The translations under genes were made by a program, and so were the position numbers. A stretch of DNA of 64,000 nt from Agelaius tricolor (taxonomy: Eukaryota > Chordata > Aves > Passeriformes > Icteridae), in the NCBI GenBank assembly GCA_023055355.1, contig JALJCS010000009.1, positions 22,717,001-22,781,000 of the forward strand, written 5' to 3'. The notes under the pieces were generated by a model. The model did no database searches. It saw only the letters and a program-made list of their open reading frames with translations, and was not told where the DNA came from. This document shows positions 36,308 to 48,934 of this stretch, one piece after another (position 1 is the stretch's first letter; every line of letters begins with the position of its first letter).

Positions 36308-36590
36308 GGAATCACCTAATGCCTGGGGTCAGAGGGGACTTCAAGGTCATCTAGTTCCAACCCCCTTGTCATGGCAGGGACACCAGTCCTCTACCCATCT
36401 TTGTGGCTCCCCTCTGGACTCGCTCCAGCTGGTCCCTGTCTTTCCTGAGCTGAGGCCCACAGAGCTGGATACTGATTATCCAGCTGGGTTATCACAAGTG
36501 CCAGGCAGAGAGGCAGAATCACCCACCTCAATCTGCTGGCCACTCTGTGTTTGATGCAGCCCAGGACACCTGGGTTTTCATCCATGGTGT
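36308..36590 (-). mobile_element. CR1 LINE 3' fragment (minus strand), internally deleted
   Basis: Begins with a reversed CR1 tip ('ggaatcacctaatgcc', 'catctagttccaacccc', 'atggcagggacacc'). It then jumps to reversed ORF2 sequence ('ggactcgctccagctggtcc', 'gatgcagcccaggacacc'). On the minus strand the ORF2 portion still reads GVLGCIKHRVASRL and VILPLCLALV, matching the CR1 ORF2 C-terminal third. The jump implies an internal deletion of part of the UTR and ORF end. It abuts the LTR 3' edge. Confidence 0.87.
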
Positions 36591-37700
36591 TCTCAGGGTG
36601 GCTGTTGGAGGGTAGCACCTGGATGTGATGCAGCAGATGTGTGGAACTTTCCCATGGGGTGGGAAGTGCATTTTGCCATGATGTTGTAAGGAGGCTGAGG
36701 CTGCAGCTTCCACCAGGGAGGGGCTCCTTCTGAGGCAGCTGGAACAACCACCCCTTCACAGGCAAAGCCTTTTGTCCCAGTGGAAGCTAAATGTGATGAA
36801 AATCTGCCAGAAATTACCCACATGAAGACTATAAATAATTGGGGAAAAAAAAGTGGAAATGGCAGGAATGTAAAAATCTGGCATCTCCCTTCGTGATTTG
36901 CAAAGCAACACCCGGAGTCCAGCTGATAACACAAAGAAGATCCTTAGATTTAGCTTGCCAGAAACAGAGGCAGGAACCAGCAACCTGAATTATGTGAAGT
37001 CCATCAGGTGCTGGCACTGGTAAAAAGAAGGGAAATTTCAAATTAATAGGGTGAAATGGGAAGGCTTCCTCAGAGCACATGTACAAAATTTCATTATTGT
37101 TAAACTAGGGAGCCAAGCACAGCTTTTCATTTTCATCTCCCTGCAAGATTGATTTGACTCGTATATAGTGAGGGACTTCAGTCTTTTGTAGCCACCTGGA
37201 GCAGGGGACCAGCAAAGGCCAAGGTATTTCCCTATCCAGGTGGCCCTCATAAATATCTTGGTGGAATTTATTTTCTTTCATTTTCTTTGGCATTTCTTGG
37301 GCACTGCTTGATTAAGGGGTGGTGTGTAGGAACTGATATGCCCAGAGATAGACAGCCACATCTGCTAACCATTTGGATTAATTATTACACCTGTACCATA
37401 AAACACATGTTAATAAAGGGTTGGTGAACAGGTTCAGGTTGCAGTTTTAAAAAGGCCCAAAGAAAGCACAATGCTAGTCACATACAAGAGTGAGCCAAAC
37501 CTTTTGCTGATAAGATGCTGCAGGTTCCAACCACATCCAAGGAAGAGGCAACATCAGATACACATGAAAAATAAATCACACTCAGGAGGAAAGTGAATAT
37601 CCTGGCAAGCTATGCCTTTGTAGTCTATTGGCTAGAAGGTGAGCGACAGTACACATTCTTTCTTCCCTTCTTTCTTTGCTGTTAAATGTAGAAGGAAAAA

Positions 37701-38010
37701 AATCATTAATCACTCTGCAGGATACAGCACTTAAATGGGTAAAGTTGCTGAAGGGGTCTGGTTAGCATCAGCCGATTTTTCATTTCCTTTCAGTGGGGAC
37801 AGTGTGGTGCTCTGGAATCCCTGGAGCTCAGGAGCATGAATGCAGGTATTGAATTTTCAGGAGGAGACAATTAAGACCAAGCACGTGAGATACAATCATA
37901 TTTAGATTAATTCAGATACCTCAGCTGAAGACCTAAACCCTCTGCCTTCTTCCTTCTTTGGGAGGCATATTTGGGAGGGCTTTACTGGGCTGGCATTAAT
38001 CATTAATCAT
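37701..38010 (+). promoter_or_regulatory. pair of K50-homeobox-like TAATC clusters
   Basis: The 12-mer aatcattaatca occurs at 37701-37712 and again at 37998-38009, where the preceding attaatc makes two ATTAATC units in tandem. TAATC is the core preferred by K50 homeodomains (OTX/PITX/GSC class). The exact recurrence 297 bases apart is visible. Regulatory use is inference. Confidence 0.3.
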
Positions 38011-38385
38011 ATGAGCCTTGTGTCAGTTATGATGGAACACAATGGAGCTCTGTGTTTATTATTTCTTCCCCTGAAAAGGTTTACCATATTATTTCTGCCT
38101 GTGGAAAATCACTTTCCTGAACGATCACTGCAAATATCTTTTGCCTGTTTTTTACAGCTCTTTATTCTGAGATGGACTGAAGTCAGAATGGAGTGAATGT
38201 GGGCCCTGAGCCTGGTGCCAATTCTTTGTTATTTTCCAGATATCTCCTTATCCAAACTAGCTTCCATTGTGATCTGCAGATGAGCTGAAGAAAGAGCATA
38301 GGACTGTTGTGAGGACACCTCAGTGTGATCTGACTTGCAATCCTTCTCACTCTGGGCTTCATCTGTGACTGATGCTGGTGTCTTT

Positions 38386-38441
38386 GATGGGTAGTGATAA
38401 CCAACACTGCAAAAGATGGGTAGTGATAACCAACACTGCAA
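38386..38441 (+). repeat. 27-bp exact direct repeat, period 29
   Basis: gatgggtagtgataaccaac... (27 bases) is present identically at 38386-38412 and 38415-38441, separated by two A. Perfect identity points to a recent duplication or length polymorphism. Confidence 0.92.
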
Positions 38442-41400
38442 ATACCACTAACAAAGGGGGATGCTCTGATGTCCAGGACCACTGGGCAACAGTGCGTGGT
38501 TAAGGAAATCTTTCCAAAAAGAGGAGGCCAGAATATGCACCTGTCCCATAAACCTGTTCAAATGAGATTTCACTGACAAACCCAAGAGTTCATACATTCT
38601 GTCCTGACCTGTGGCAAATGCTCCAGCTGAACATTTCCCAAGCTGAGTTTGACACTGTGACATTGGCAAAAGATGCATAACTCAACCAAAAAAATCTTTC
38701 CATTGGGGAAAGACAGCTTCAAAAGGAGGATGGGTCTTTCATGTTATCACAACTCCATCTCCAGACTCTACTAGAATGCCTGCAGCAAGGACAGTTTGTA
38801 AGAAGCAATAAGCCTACCTTTGGGAAGATCCTGGAAAGACAGTCTGGCCATCCAAAGTGAAGGATGCTCTTTCAAAGAGATTTTTCATGAATCAGGACAA
38901 GAAGAATAAGTTAAATGTCTACCTCATCTGTCCGAAGAAATATTTGTATAGAAATATGGCAATCTACAGGGCAAAGGAGTATAGAAATGTGAAATATACC
39001 AGGATATTATTTCAAGAGATAAAAGATAGCCCATGATAAGTCTGATAAGGCTATTTATCTTTAGATATATGTTTCAATGTCTGAGGTTTACTTTCTCCTG
39101 CAGCCTCAATTTAAAATTTTGTGGTCTTTACCTGTATATGCATATACTTCAACACTTTGGAAGATTGAAGTTAAAATCAGCATTTCATTTTCTTTATTTT
39201 CAAATCATACTTCTGCAGTCTTTTTTCATATTACCAGTAATATATAAAAATGTGCACTTTTGTGCCTACTGAGATCATTTGAGCTGTGTCCAGGTAATAG
39301 GTGCCAGTTGTAGTATATGAATTGTAGTGGATAGAAACTACTGGTATATCAACAACATTCATTTTTCTGTACTGGAATAATCCTTGGAATGCATTCATTT
39401 CAAGCTATTGTTGTTTAGATTTACTATCCAGCTCCACCTTCTGGTAAACTTGAATTAAATCTAACTTTAAGTTTCTCTCTACTTGCAAATACTGAAAGAA
39501 AATTATTTCCTTTGTAACTGTGCTAGTGATCAACACTTAGCATAGATAAAATTATACTGACCTGTATTAACCTTGCCAGTCACTGAATTTGTACCCCATT
39601 GCCTTTTTCAGGGATGTAATGAAATGAATAACATGAAATAAAAGCACTTTCAGAGTAAGCTTTAAAGCTTAAGGGAGATAATCTGCATTCTCAAGTCTTC
39701 AAATTTCTGATTTGAGACATTTCTTCATGAATAGGTCCCAGGCTCCAAAATTACAGAATTGCTTCCTCAGACTGGAACTGCCACAGTTCTTTTAATCTTA
39801 GCTGCTTTTGAAAAAGAATGTACAAATATGTCTAATGAGATATCCATCCATTCTCAAAGAGTTTCTCAAAAAAGATAAGCACGAATGTTTATACTCAAAA
39901 CTGAACATGAATTTTAAATTGCTCATTTATCCCTTTTGTTCTTATCCCTTTTGTAAAATAAATAATCAGACAGTTAGATGCACATAAAAGGGACATCCCA
40001 TACTACTGATTTATGAAGCACATAGGAGAGATGCATTCCTGTCTTGGACAGGGCATGGGGATGCTATGAATTTCAAAACCAGTTATTTAATTAATCCATT
40101 TATCCAGGCTCCTATCTATGGTGTTCAGGTTTTCATGCACACATCTTGCCTGTGCATTTGCAGTTTCTTCTGAATCCTCACCTTTTTTACTTGTATACTT
40201 ATAGTATATACACTGTATCTCTACTAATAAACTAACTAGGGCTCAAGGGTTACTCAACAATCACCTGTAATGTTAAATTTTGGTACACACACTGAAACAG
40301 CTTCCCCAAACTGGCTAGACTCTCATGGAGAAAGCCAAGGCACAGCCTAATGAGAATTTCCCTCAGGCATTTTGGGCAGTGGTAGGCATACCACTCCCCT
40401 TCACTGCTCATTTTATTTTTAAGGATTGACATTGTCTATGGCTCTCATTTTCTGTTCCTGAGAACACAGAAGACTGACAGCCTGGTTCGTCTTGTGACTG
40501 GGCAGAAGGTGCATCAAGACATACAGCCCTGGTATACACCTTGTACAAACCAAACTGAAACTATGCAGTTTATTTCCACTTACTTCCCATGACCAGATCA
40601 GCTCTGTGTCTGACTGTGCCCTGCAATGTGCTAAGAAAGGTCTCTTCATTATACTAGTGTAGAGATTGTAAGCTTTTCGACATGCAGAAGGCTGAGGACA
40701 GGGTGCATTTTAATTTTTCTCTTGAGCCAAATCCCTATCTTCTTCCTGTGTTTCTACTCAAAGAGTGTTCAGCTGCACTACAGCTAATGGAGATTTGCCT
40801 GAGTAAGAACTTAACATTTGTCCTCTTACTGAAAAAAACCATCCCATTGTTTCTTGCTTGTGTTACCATAGGGCATAAGATGTCTGTTTTTCAACCAAAG
40901 TCCCATAGGTCTGAGGACAAAAGGAAAACACAGTTCCGCCCTTCAAAGTGATCATAAGGCAAAACACAATGGGAACTACAGACAGATGAATGAGCACACA
41001 GACACAGAGAGACAGCGCTGGTCAGTGTGATGTGCTGCAACCTAACCATTGTCACCATGGGCATCGCTGGAAGGAAAACAATTGGAAAGAGAACTGAGCC
41101 AAGAGAGACATTTTATTGGCAGAGGAATTTGCGTCTCAGCACTTGGTGACAGTCCAGCCAGAACAAAATCCGGAACTGTCGCAACGTTGAGTGAGAAGGG
41201 GCATGGAGCCCCTGCTGGGGACATTCTCCTGGCGGGCTGGCCCTCACGGGACTTGCACAACCTTCCAGTTGCAGCGAGCTGGCACATGCCAGCAACCACA
41301 AAAACACTTCCGTCACAGTTTTTCCAGCCAGTGAAGCCTGAAAGAGAGTGGTGGAACAGATTTTGTCTCCTATTACAGGGAACGCCTCCAGGAATGAGAG

Positions 41401-41494
41401 GCAAAAAAGGAGAAAATGTGGTCATTAGATGTGAAAATGTAACATACAGGCTCTATGGTGTGGCACCATAGTCTGGCCAAAGAGCCAATAGCTT

Positions 41495-42275
41495 CCAAGT
41501 GAATGAGAGATGATGGGTAGTGGAGGAATTGACTGCAGACAGCTAGAAAGGATAGACCAGTTCCAACCCCAGGCAGCTCCACAGCCTGGGGCAAAGTGGC
41601 TGGGAAGCTGCCCAGAGGAAAAGGACCTGGGGGTGCTGGTGACAGCAGCTGAACGTGAGCCAGCTGTGCCCAGGCAGCTGAGAAGGCCAATGGCACTTGG
41701 CCTGGATTAGCCATAGTGTGGCCAGGAGGACCAGGGCAGGGATTTTCCCCCTGTACTCTGCACTGGTGAGGTCACACCTGGAGTGCTGGGTCCAGTTCTG
41801 GAGCCTCATTGCAAAAGCATTGAGAGACTGGAGCAAATCTAGAGAAGGACAATGAAAATGGTGAAAGATCTGGAGCACAAGACCTGTGAAGAGAGGCTGA
41901 GGGATCTGGGGTTTAGCCTGGAGAAAAGAAGGCTTGGGGGGACCTTAATGCACACCACAACTCCCTTAAAGGAGGTTGTAGCCAGGTGGGAGTTGGGCTC
42001 TGATTCCAGCAACCAGTGACAAGAGAAGGAAATGGCTTGAAGCCGCACTAGGAAAGATTCACGTTGGACATCACAAGGAATTTCTACAGAAATGATTGTA
42101 AAGCAGTGGAACAGGCTACCCAGGGAGGTAGTGAAATCATCATCCCTGAAACTGTTCAAGAAATGACTGGATGAAGCACTTAGTGCTGTGGCTTAGTTGA
42201 TATGGTGGTGATTGGTCAGAAGTTGGACTCAATTATCTTGGAAGTCCTTTCCAACCTTAATGATACTATGATTTA
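41495..42275 (+). mobile_element. CR1 LINE 3' portion, longest recent copy (plus strand)
   Basis: About 780 bases of collinear avian CR1. It starts in ORF2 (frame reads EEKDLGVLV near 41.62 kb), then 'gaggtcacacctggagtgct', 'gaagagaggctgagggatct', 'gtgacaagagaaggaaatgg', 'cagtggaacaggctaccc' and the terminal 'gttggactcaattatcttgg' with 'tgatactatgattt'. Frame shifts and stops break ORF2. It is 5'-truncated before the reverse transcriptase core and ends in the family's short ATGATT-type tip. Confidence 0.92.
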
Positions 42276-45109
42276 ATGCAGGAGGTGCAGAAGAAGGAGG
42301 GGAAGGTTACAAACAAAAAGTGATATGATCACGGGGCAGTCTGTGAACACAGAAAAGCAAACTGACAGAACTGGAATGAGTTTATGTGTGTACATGGAAG
42401 CTCAAATCCCCATTGCACTGTGCAAAGTGTGTGCGTGGTCTGAACCGGATTCATGAGCGACAGGCTCTGCCCAGGTGGACTCTGAGCGACCAGCAGAATG
42501 GTGATGCTCTCCCAAAGAATTGGAAAGTGAGTTTTAGTGAGAACTTGAATTCAAGGTATTAATTAACTGTACATAAAGTGTAGCTGACACACACGAGATT
42601 TAAAATTGGAAGGGAGAGTGATTTTTCTCTAGCAGTGCCATGAATTGCTGACATGGAGTGATTTGTGTGGAGACACTCAATGGATTTGTGCCTTTGCCTG
42701 ACTAGAAATTTGAGGGATTTTTACATTGAAAGAGGTGTCAAAAAGGATCACACTCATAAGGAAACTTGAGTCTGACCGGGCTCCGGCCAGCGGAAAGAAA
42801 AGTTACCTCTGAATTCAATTATCTGCAGGATATCTCTGTCCTAGGGTGTCAAAAAGACTGCAGAATGGTCAGCCAACACCACCACCAGACTGAAATGGCT
42901 GGGACATTTCCTCTGCTTTGACAGCTCCTCTTTCCCTTAAGTGGAAGGAGACCGACCCAAAAATACCATGAAAGATGATGAAAAGGAAACTGCTTGGCTA
43001 CAGTTTCTCCTTGCCTTTCCCTGCTTTTTGCAGTCTCTTCCTCTGACTTTTCTTTTTTAAGAATTTCAGTCCTGGCAAGCAATACTAAGAGGTTCCAGAC
43101 AGACAGGGATGTGTCAGACATACAGGTGAATCAGAAAATCAGGGTTGCACCTCCTATGGTTGCTGGCACATGTTTGCTTTAGAAATCTAGGTGGAGACCA
43201 GAGTTTTCTTTTTTAGTTATCAATGTTCTTCTTTTCTCACAAAAAAAAAAAAAAATTAGATGTCCTCTTCAAAGGATTCCCTGTTTACCTCGTTTTAATC
43301 TACCTCCCTTTGGAGGTCAGTAGGAGAGCTGTTTTGCTGATGCACAAATTTATTCTCATTGGTAATTCAGGGCCTTGATTTTTGGCCTATAATGACAACA
43401 GGTACCAGTCTAGAAAGTACTTCATCTTGCTTTTTATTGCCAGTAGAGTTCAAATGTCTTACATGCTATGTGGAGACCCATTACACTTAACAATTTTTAA
43501 CTCTTTTCTGAAGCCTAAATGGAAGTTTCCACGCATCTAATGAGTAACAGGATACAAAAATTATAACTGTAATTAAAAAACACAACTTGTAGTCTTTCAC
43601 AGTATTCTAAGTTTCTTTGTGTTTAGATACTCAGTTCAAAATTGTACATGCTAGACCTCTTAGTGGTTAGAGAAAACAGTGGGGAGTTACTAGTCTGGAG
43701 CCAGAGGGTGTCCGATTTTCATTGGAAGCTGGAATATCCAAGGCAGGAGTTGGAGAAGCCAAAAGTCCTTCAGAACAATTTTTCTGTTTTGCAAAATAAA
43801 CAAAGGAGGATTCAAATGAAAGCAAAGCTGGGACAGATTCCCATAGGAACACACAGCATATTCTGGCAGAATCCTGGGGCTCTTTTCTGCTCTGATTTAT
43901 ATCAGCAGGATAAACACACTTTATTATTTACCAGCTGCCAAGGACCAGCAGAACCTACAGGAAAAATATGATTCAGTAATCTACAATACATCTATTTCTT
44001 GGTTACCTTGTCATTTCCCCAGCTCTGTGCACTCATGATCTCTGCGCATATGATCTGACTGACTTCTCCAGTAGGAAAAATGAGATCCTGTACAAAGTCC
44101 TGCCTCCTGGCACTCTTCGGTCCTTCTGCAACAAACAGATTTTACAGCAGCTGAGATATGGTCCCTATAGAGCAGATAGCTACACCAATGCCTTACACCA
44201 CTGATCATGTGTTGTATAAGGACAAACTGTACAACTGTGATATAAATCATCACATATGATAGAGTTACACCAGAGTAACTGCATCTACAGCCATAGAATG
44301 CTCCACCAATTTAACTGTACTGAAATAATCAAATCAATGCCAACCTCACATTCAGGCATGTTCTTAGAAATCCAAACCTTAAGCAGGAAGTTGCCTATTT
44401 CCTTAAACTCTGATCCAGATTCAGGGGAAGATCTCCCCTCCAGTTACATGTCTGCCTTGTCACCCATCACAAATGGCCAGCTACGATCCCCAGGGCAGCT
44501 GGGGGGAACTGTTGTTCTTCAGGATATTTTTCAGATTACAAATGCATCTGGATCAGCACAAAGTCCCATTCCTTCTCCCCTTATTCACTTTCCTCCAGTG
44601 TCTTCAGCTGCATGGCAAGCTATTAGGAGCTGAGAGTTGATCAGACTCTGCTCATCTTGCATGACAGCAAGACTGTACTGCACTGAAGCCTCTGGGCAAT
44701 CTCTTAACAACATCTGATTTCACTCTCTTCTCCACCTACGCCAGTGCTCTTTGCATACAGGGAAGGTACACTGTACAACACAATTATGTGTATCCTGTAA
44801 AGAAAAAACTCATAATGGACTCCTTTTTTAAAAAGAGAACTGGTTTTACTATTTACATGTTACTTCATCCACTTGTAATTTTTTCTGGAGATTAGAATAC
44901 ACCATTCTTGGCTGTTTAAAGCAATTCTTGAAGTAGCATATTTGTTAAAGTTCTTTCTGCCAGACACTTTAAGCTATACAATGCGCTGCTGCCAATAGGT
45001 AACTTCCTACAAATAAAAGCTAATTGCAATGTCATAGACATCAAACACCAGAATAGACTCAAGGTCTTCTATTCTCAGCTCATCATTTTACTCCTCACAC
45101 CCAGGAAAT
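42276..45109. other. noncoding sequence, no gene seen
   Basis: Unique AT-rich sequence with an A15 run at 43241-43255. ORFs of 109 and 125 codons (43.64 and 44.26 kb, plus strand) have no recognised domain. Confidence 0.5.
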
Positions 45110-45225
45110 TCCAAAATATTGTCCCGAAAGGAATCTCTAGAGGTCATCTTCTCCATTCCCTTGCCTCACAAAGTATCAACTCCACCTACACCATCCCCAG
45201 TAGCTATTTTTCTCCCTGTGCAGAC
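45110..45225 (-). mobile_element. short CR1 fragment (minus strand)
   Basis: 'ctctagaggtcatcttctcc', 'cattcccttgcctca', 'gtatcaactccacctacacc' and 'atccccagtagctatttt' follow the order of the reverse complement of a CR1 3' UTR. Only about 115 bases remain. Confidence 0.6.
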
Positions 45226-48200
45226 ACAGCAGCGAAAAGGAATGCCACCTTAATTTCCTCTGGGGCCAAGAGAGTTGGAGATGGTCAACACTGGAAGGTG
45301 TTCAGCATATCAGTGAATGGAGAAAGACCTTACTCAAAAGCAGAATTTTCCATGCAAAACACAGGAGATCAGAGATTTAGGCAGCTTCATGCTATGACCA
45401 GGTCAGTCTGTCTAGCTGCTACTGAAAGACATTCATCTCCTGGCTCCTAGTTCCCTTTCCTGACGCTCCAGTCCAACACCTTGTCACCTACTCCTGTCTT
45501 GGTCCTTACCTGATCCCACTGAAGGCTGATTCACACAACTAGCCCAGCTGTAACATCAGTATTCTGGTGTTTAAACACTGTGGAATCAAACTAGCTCAAG
45601 AGAGGTGTAAAAGCAACAGAGGAGCACAGAAATGGGAAAATGTTTATGGTGTGGAGGAGGAAGCAGGCCCCCACAAACACCTTTCCTGACTACTGTATCT
45701 TAGGTTTAGTTGTAGCCTAGAATGGCACCATCAGCCTGCTCTGGGCTCTTTTAAGTAAAAAGCCTATGCTGTCACTGCTGCAAAAACAGCTGCCCCATTG
45801 CCAGCTGCAAAGTCCACTCCCCATCCCACCCCTCCTTGCGCTACTCTGTGTGTCTGTGTGCCCTCACAAGCAGCCAGGCAAAGGAACCAGGGCTAATAGT
45901 TGATGGGATATGAGGAAAAAGACAAGGCATCTCCTGTTCTGTAGGGATGAAGCAGGGCTGGCTCAATGCCTGCCTGTAAAGCGAGTGTAGAAACCGTGCC
46001 CCAGGCCTGCTTGAAGGACATCTGCAGCAGAGCTGTGCTCTGTCTCACCTCCCAGGACAGCCATCAACCTTTGTGGGCACTGCCACAATTAGCTAGCTTC
46101 CTTTCCAATGAACACTACTTGTGCCTTTTTTGCCCCATCATTAATATGCATCTTTTAGCATTTTTAATATGAGATTTTAATGAGAAGCGTCAGGAAAATG
46201 TTTTGTTAGCCAGCACCTGGGGGAAAAATCCATCTATTTTATCTTCAGTATGGCACTGATTGCTCTCATCACCTATGGCTGATGTTCTAGTTAACTACTC
46301 AAATGTGCTGGCCAAGCAGCACTTCATGATTTATTTAAAAATTCACCTAAAAAGAGGCAAAGAATGGAGGGAAAAAAAGCTAGAAGTTGATATATTAAAG
46401 TCATAATTGCCTGCCATGGTTGGGGATTTCATGGGAGGTATTTTTGGAGGCAAACTGATCAGAAATCAGGAGTTCACTGGTACTTTGTTATTTCCATGTT
46501 AAGGGAATGGCATTGGGAGGGTTGACATAGAATAATGCCAGTCCCCTGCTGCTCACCTGTCTTACACAGCAAATACACCAACTGTACATTCATTATGTTT
46601 TTTTAGCACTCCCATTGCCTCTGCCTTCAGTAAGGTGCTGTGGCATCCTACAGCCACAGTACAACAGCATTTGTCCAAGATGTGATCTCTCTCAACACCA
46701 ATTGCTGCTGTTGGTGTTGCTGTTTTTATCATCTGCAGGCTAATTTTGCAACAAGACCAGAGCTATCTCCCATGATGGCTCCAACCTACATTATGTACTC
46801 TAGCACCATCACCTGCTTATGCTCCAGGAAAGTTTTACATCTTATGCCTCTTCAATAACATCTTGGTACCTGCAGTGACTTTTCATCCACTGGTATCTCA
46901 TCTGTAAACCACAGAGCCCCACAGGAGCTTCAGGCAGTGGGACGTGGGGGAAGGGTGAGCAGCTGCAAACCTTTACCGTAGCAGAAACTGAACTCCCTGG
47001 CCATTTCTGTTCACAGCCTGTGATATGAAAAAGCTTGGTGCAAACAAAAACATGGCAGAGGAATGCTATGCTCACAGAAAAACACATTTTTCTCGGCTTC
47101 TGTGAAGGCGCCGTGGCCTGGAAGACAAAACGCTACTGCTGAGTGAAGACTGCCTGCCTGAGCCACAGTCTAACCAAGCACTCTGCTTGGACTTGGATTT
47201 TCCTCGAACCACAACCCTGCATGAATTCTAAATTACCCAGAGAAAGGAAAGGCAGAAATGAGGTGTTTGTGGTGAAACAGTCTCCACTTAAATAGAACCG
47301 AAGCGACAAGGAGTTTTCTGCAGGCCTGGTGAAGAGACGCCTCACGGGGCAAGGATGGGGAGGTTGGGGTGACCTGGGAAGCAGGCTGGGCAGGATGCTC
47401 AGAGGAGCAGGAGGGACATCTGCTAACAGTCAGTGCTGCTGTCAGTGCCTGGGAGATGGGGAGATGAGCCATGGCCCCCAGCTAGAGCAGATTTGGCTGT
47501 GACACCTCCCAGGCCCTGGTCAGGCCTGCGGGAGGGTGTCCTTGGTACTGTCCCATGGGACAATTCATTGTCAACCCCCTCGACCTGCAGGCAGGAGTTC
47601 TGCCAGCCCAACAAACAAAACCTTCACTGACTAAGTACACAGAAACAGTAGTCTCTGCTGGAAATTACTTTCTGCAGTCCTGGGGCCTCTCTCAAAAGCC
47701 AAGTCAGCATTTTTCCCCGTCCGGGTACCAGAACTACAGTTCAAATTGCACTGTCACTCGTTGAAGGTGTCTAACAGAACTCTTCGCTATTGGGAAATTA
47801 ATTTTGTTGCAGTGGAATTGTTTTACAAGTCTGTGACAATTTCATGGAAGTTTTGCTTCAGAGATAAAGCTGGAGAAGATAAATATCCTACACTATTAAA
47901 AGACCAGATTCCCCTGAACAAAGCCTTGGGGTGTGACCTTGAATCTACTTCTTGTAAAGTTTTTCTTTGCAGTGTCTATGTCAATATTTTTTAAAGATTG
48001 TGTCAAAATGAAATGCTTTTATCTATCAGAAATCAGCATTTCCTAGCATATTATTTCACAGGAATATCTATATTTCATAGGCAGAGCAGTGAGTCTTAAT
48101 TTCTACATTAAAAAGTGAAACAGATACTGCATTTTCCACATGTCCCAAAACTATTATCTGTGTGAGCCAAAACTCTATTTTCTCATACTTTTTACTAGGG

Positions 48201-48299
48201 CAAGTGTGTAATTCTCTGCAGGAATACACTTAGTGGAAGCAGTAATTCAGGAGTACAGCAATCTTCCTAGGGAAGGTGTCTGAATCTCCCCTAATGTTT
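45226..48299. other. noncoding sequence with a GC-richer interval
   Basis: No gene recognised. About 46.86-47.62 kb is richer in G and C and carries opposing ORFs of 60-80 codons, none recognisable. About 46.1-46.45 kb is AT-rich, with words like ttaatatgcatcttttag and gatttattta that could be part of a conserved element. Confidence 0.5.
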
Positions 48300-48720
48300 G
48301 ACCTTCCTGTAGCCTGCAAAAACGCTAATGACTCTAATGCCTCTCACACTCTGTGCCTAATGACAGCCACTTCTCTTGCCAATTAGATGAGATTAGGGGA
48401 GAGCTGTCTTGTGCATACTGTACATGACAGCCTATTCCTAGAGCCGTATATTGCCTCTAAATTGGCTAATGCTGAATTCAGGATGGAAATGGAAAGCTAT
48501 TTGTGGGAGGCTTGTCCTGAGTCCCCAGCAGGGTGTGAGAATTTGTACTTAGTGCTGATGGTATGGTTATGCTGCATTGCTGATGGATGTAAAAGAGAGC
48601 TGCCAAATAGAGACTCCAGAACCATTTCCTAAATAGCAGCGATAAAAATTACTGTTAGAGACCAAATCTGCACTGTTTTCTTATTTTCTAGGCAACTTTG
48701 AGCTGCCTAGGGAAGCAAGG
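48300..48720. promoter_or_regulatory. candidate conserved noncoding element
   Basis: Repeat-free single-copy stretch of even composition with sites such as 'gccaattagatgagattagg' and 'aaattggctaatgctgaatt'. It resembles neighbouring conserved-like blocks and directly precedes a purine-rich tract and a dense CpG cluster. Conservation is inferred only. Confidence 0.25.
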
Positions 48721-48880
48721 ACATTATTTGCCCTCAGAGTACCATTATGTGAGTTTTTGTACACTAAGCTTTTTCATACCCACCTCACAAGAAGGAAGAC
48801 TGAAAGGGAAAACCTGGCAGGAGATTGAGAAAGAAGAAAGTGGAGAAAGAAGAAAAACAGTGGAGCAGGCTCCCCAGGAG

Positions 48881-48934
48881 CGGATAATGCGAGAGCGCCG
48901 TCGCGTCAGACCACATCGGATCGCTGAGCGCTCA
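48881..48934. other. isolated dense CpG cluster
   Basis: Nine CpG dinucleotides fall within 48881-48930, whereas hundreds of bases on either side have almost none. The cluster ends in the perfect 10-bp palindrome tgagcgctca at 48925-48934. It follows about 80 bases of purine-rich sequence. It is too short for a CpG island by usual length criteria. A 107-codon ORF (48698-49021) crosses it and becomes Arg-rich there. I recognise no family. Confidence 0.7.

Larger units (their letters stand above)
36591..41490. other. single-copy noncoding sequence, no gene seen
   Basis: About 4.9 kb with no recognisable mobile element. Overlapping ORFs at 36.6-37.3 kb and a 140-codon plus-strand ORF at 41049-41471 were inspected and not recognised. 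Each is shadowed by a comparable frame on the other strand. Two TAATC-rich homeobox-like sites near 37.70 and 38.00 kb and a direct repeat at 38.39 kb are listed separately. Confidence 0.5.

Noticed and set aside
41049..41471. 140-codon plus-strand ORF just before the CR1
   Set aside because: No recognised family, an overlapping 127-codon frame on the other strand, and no visible splice or promoter context.
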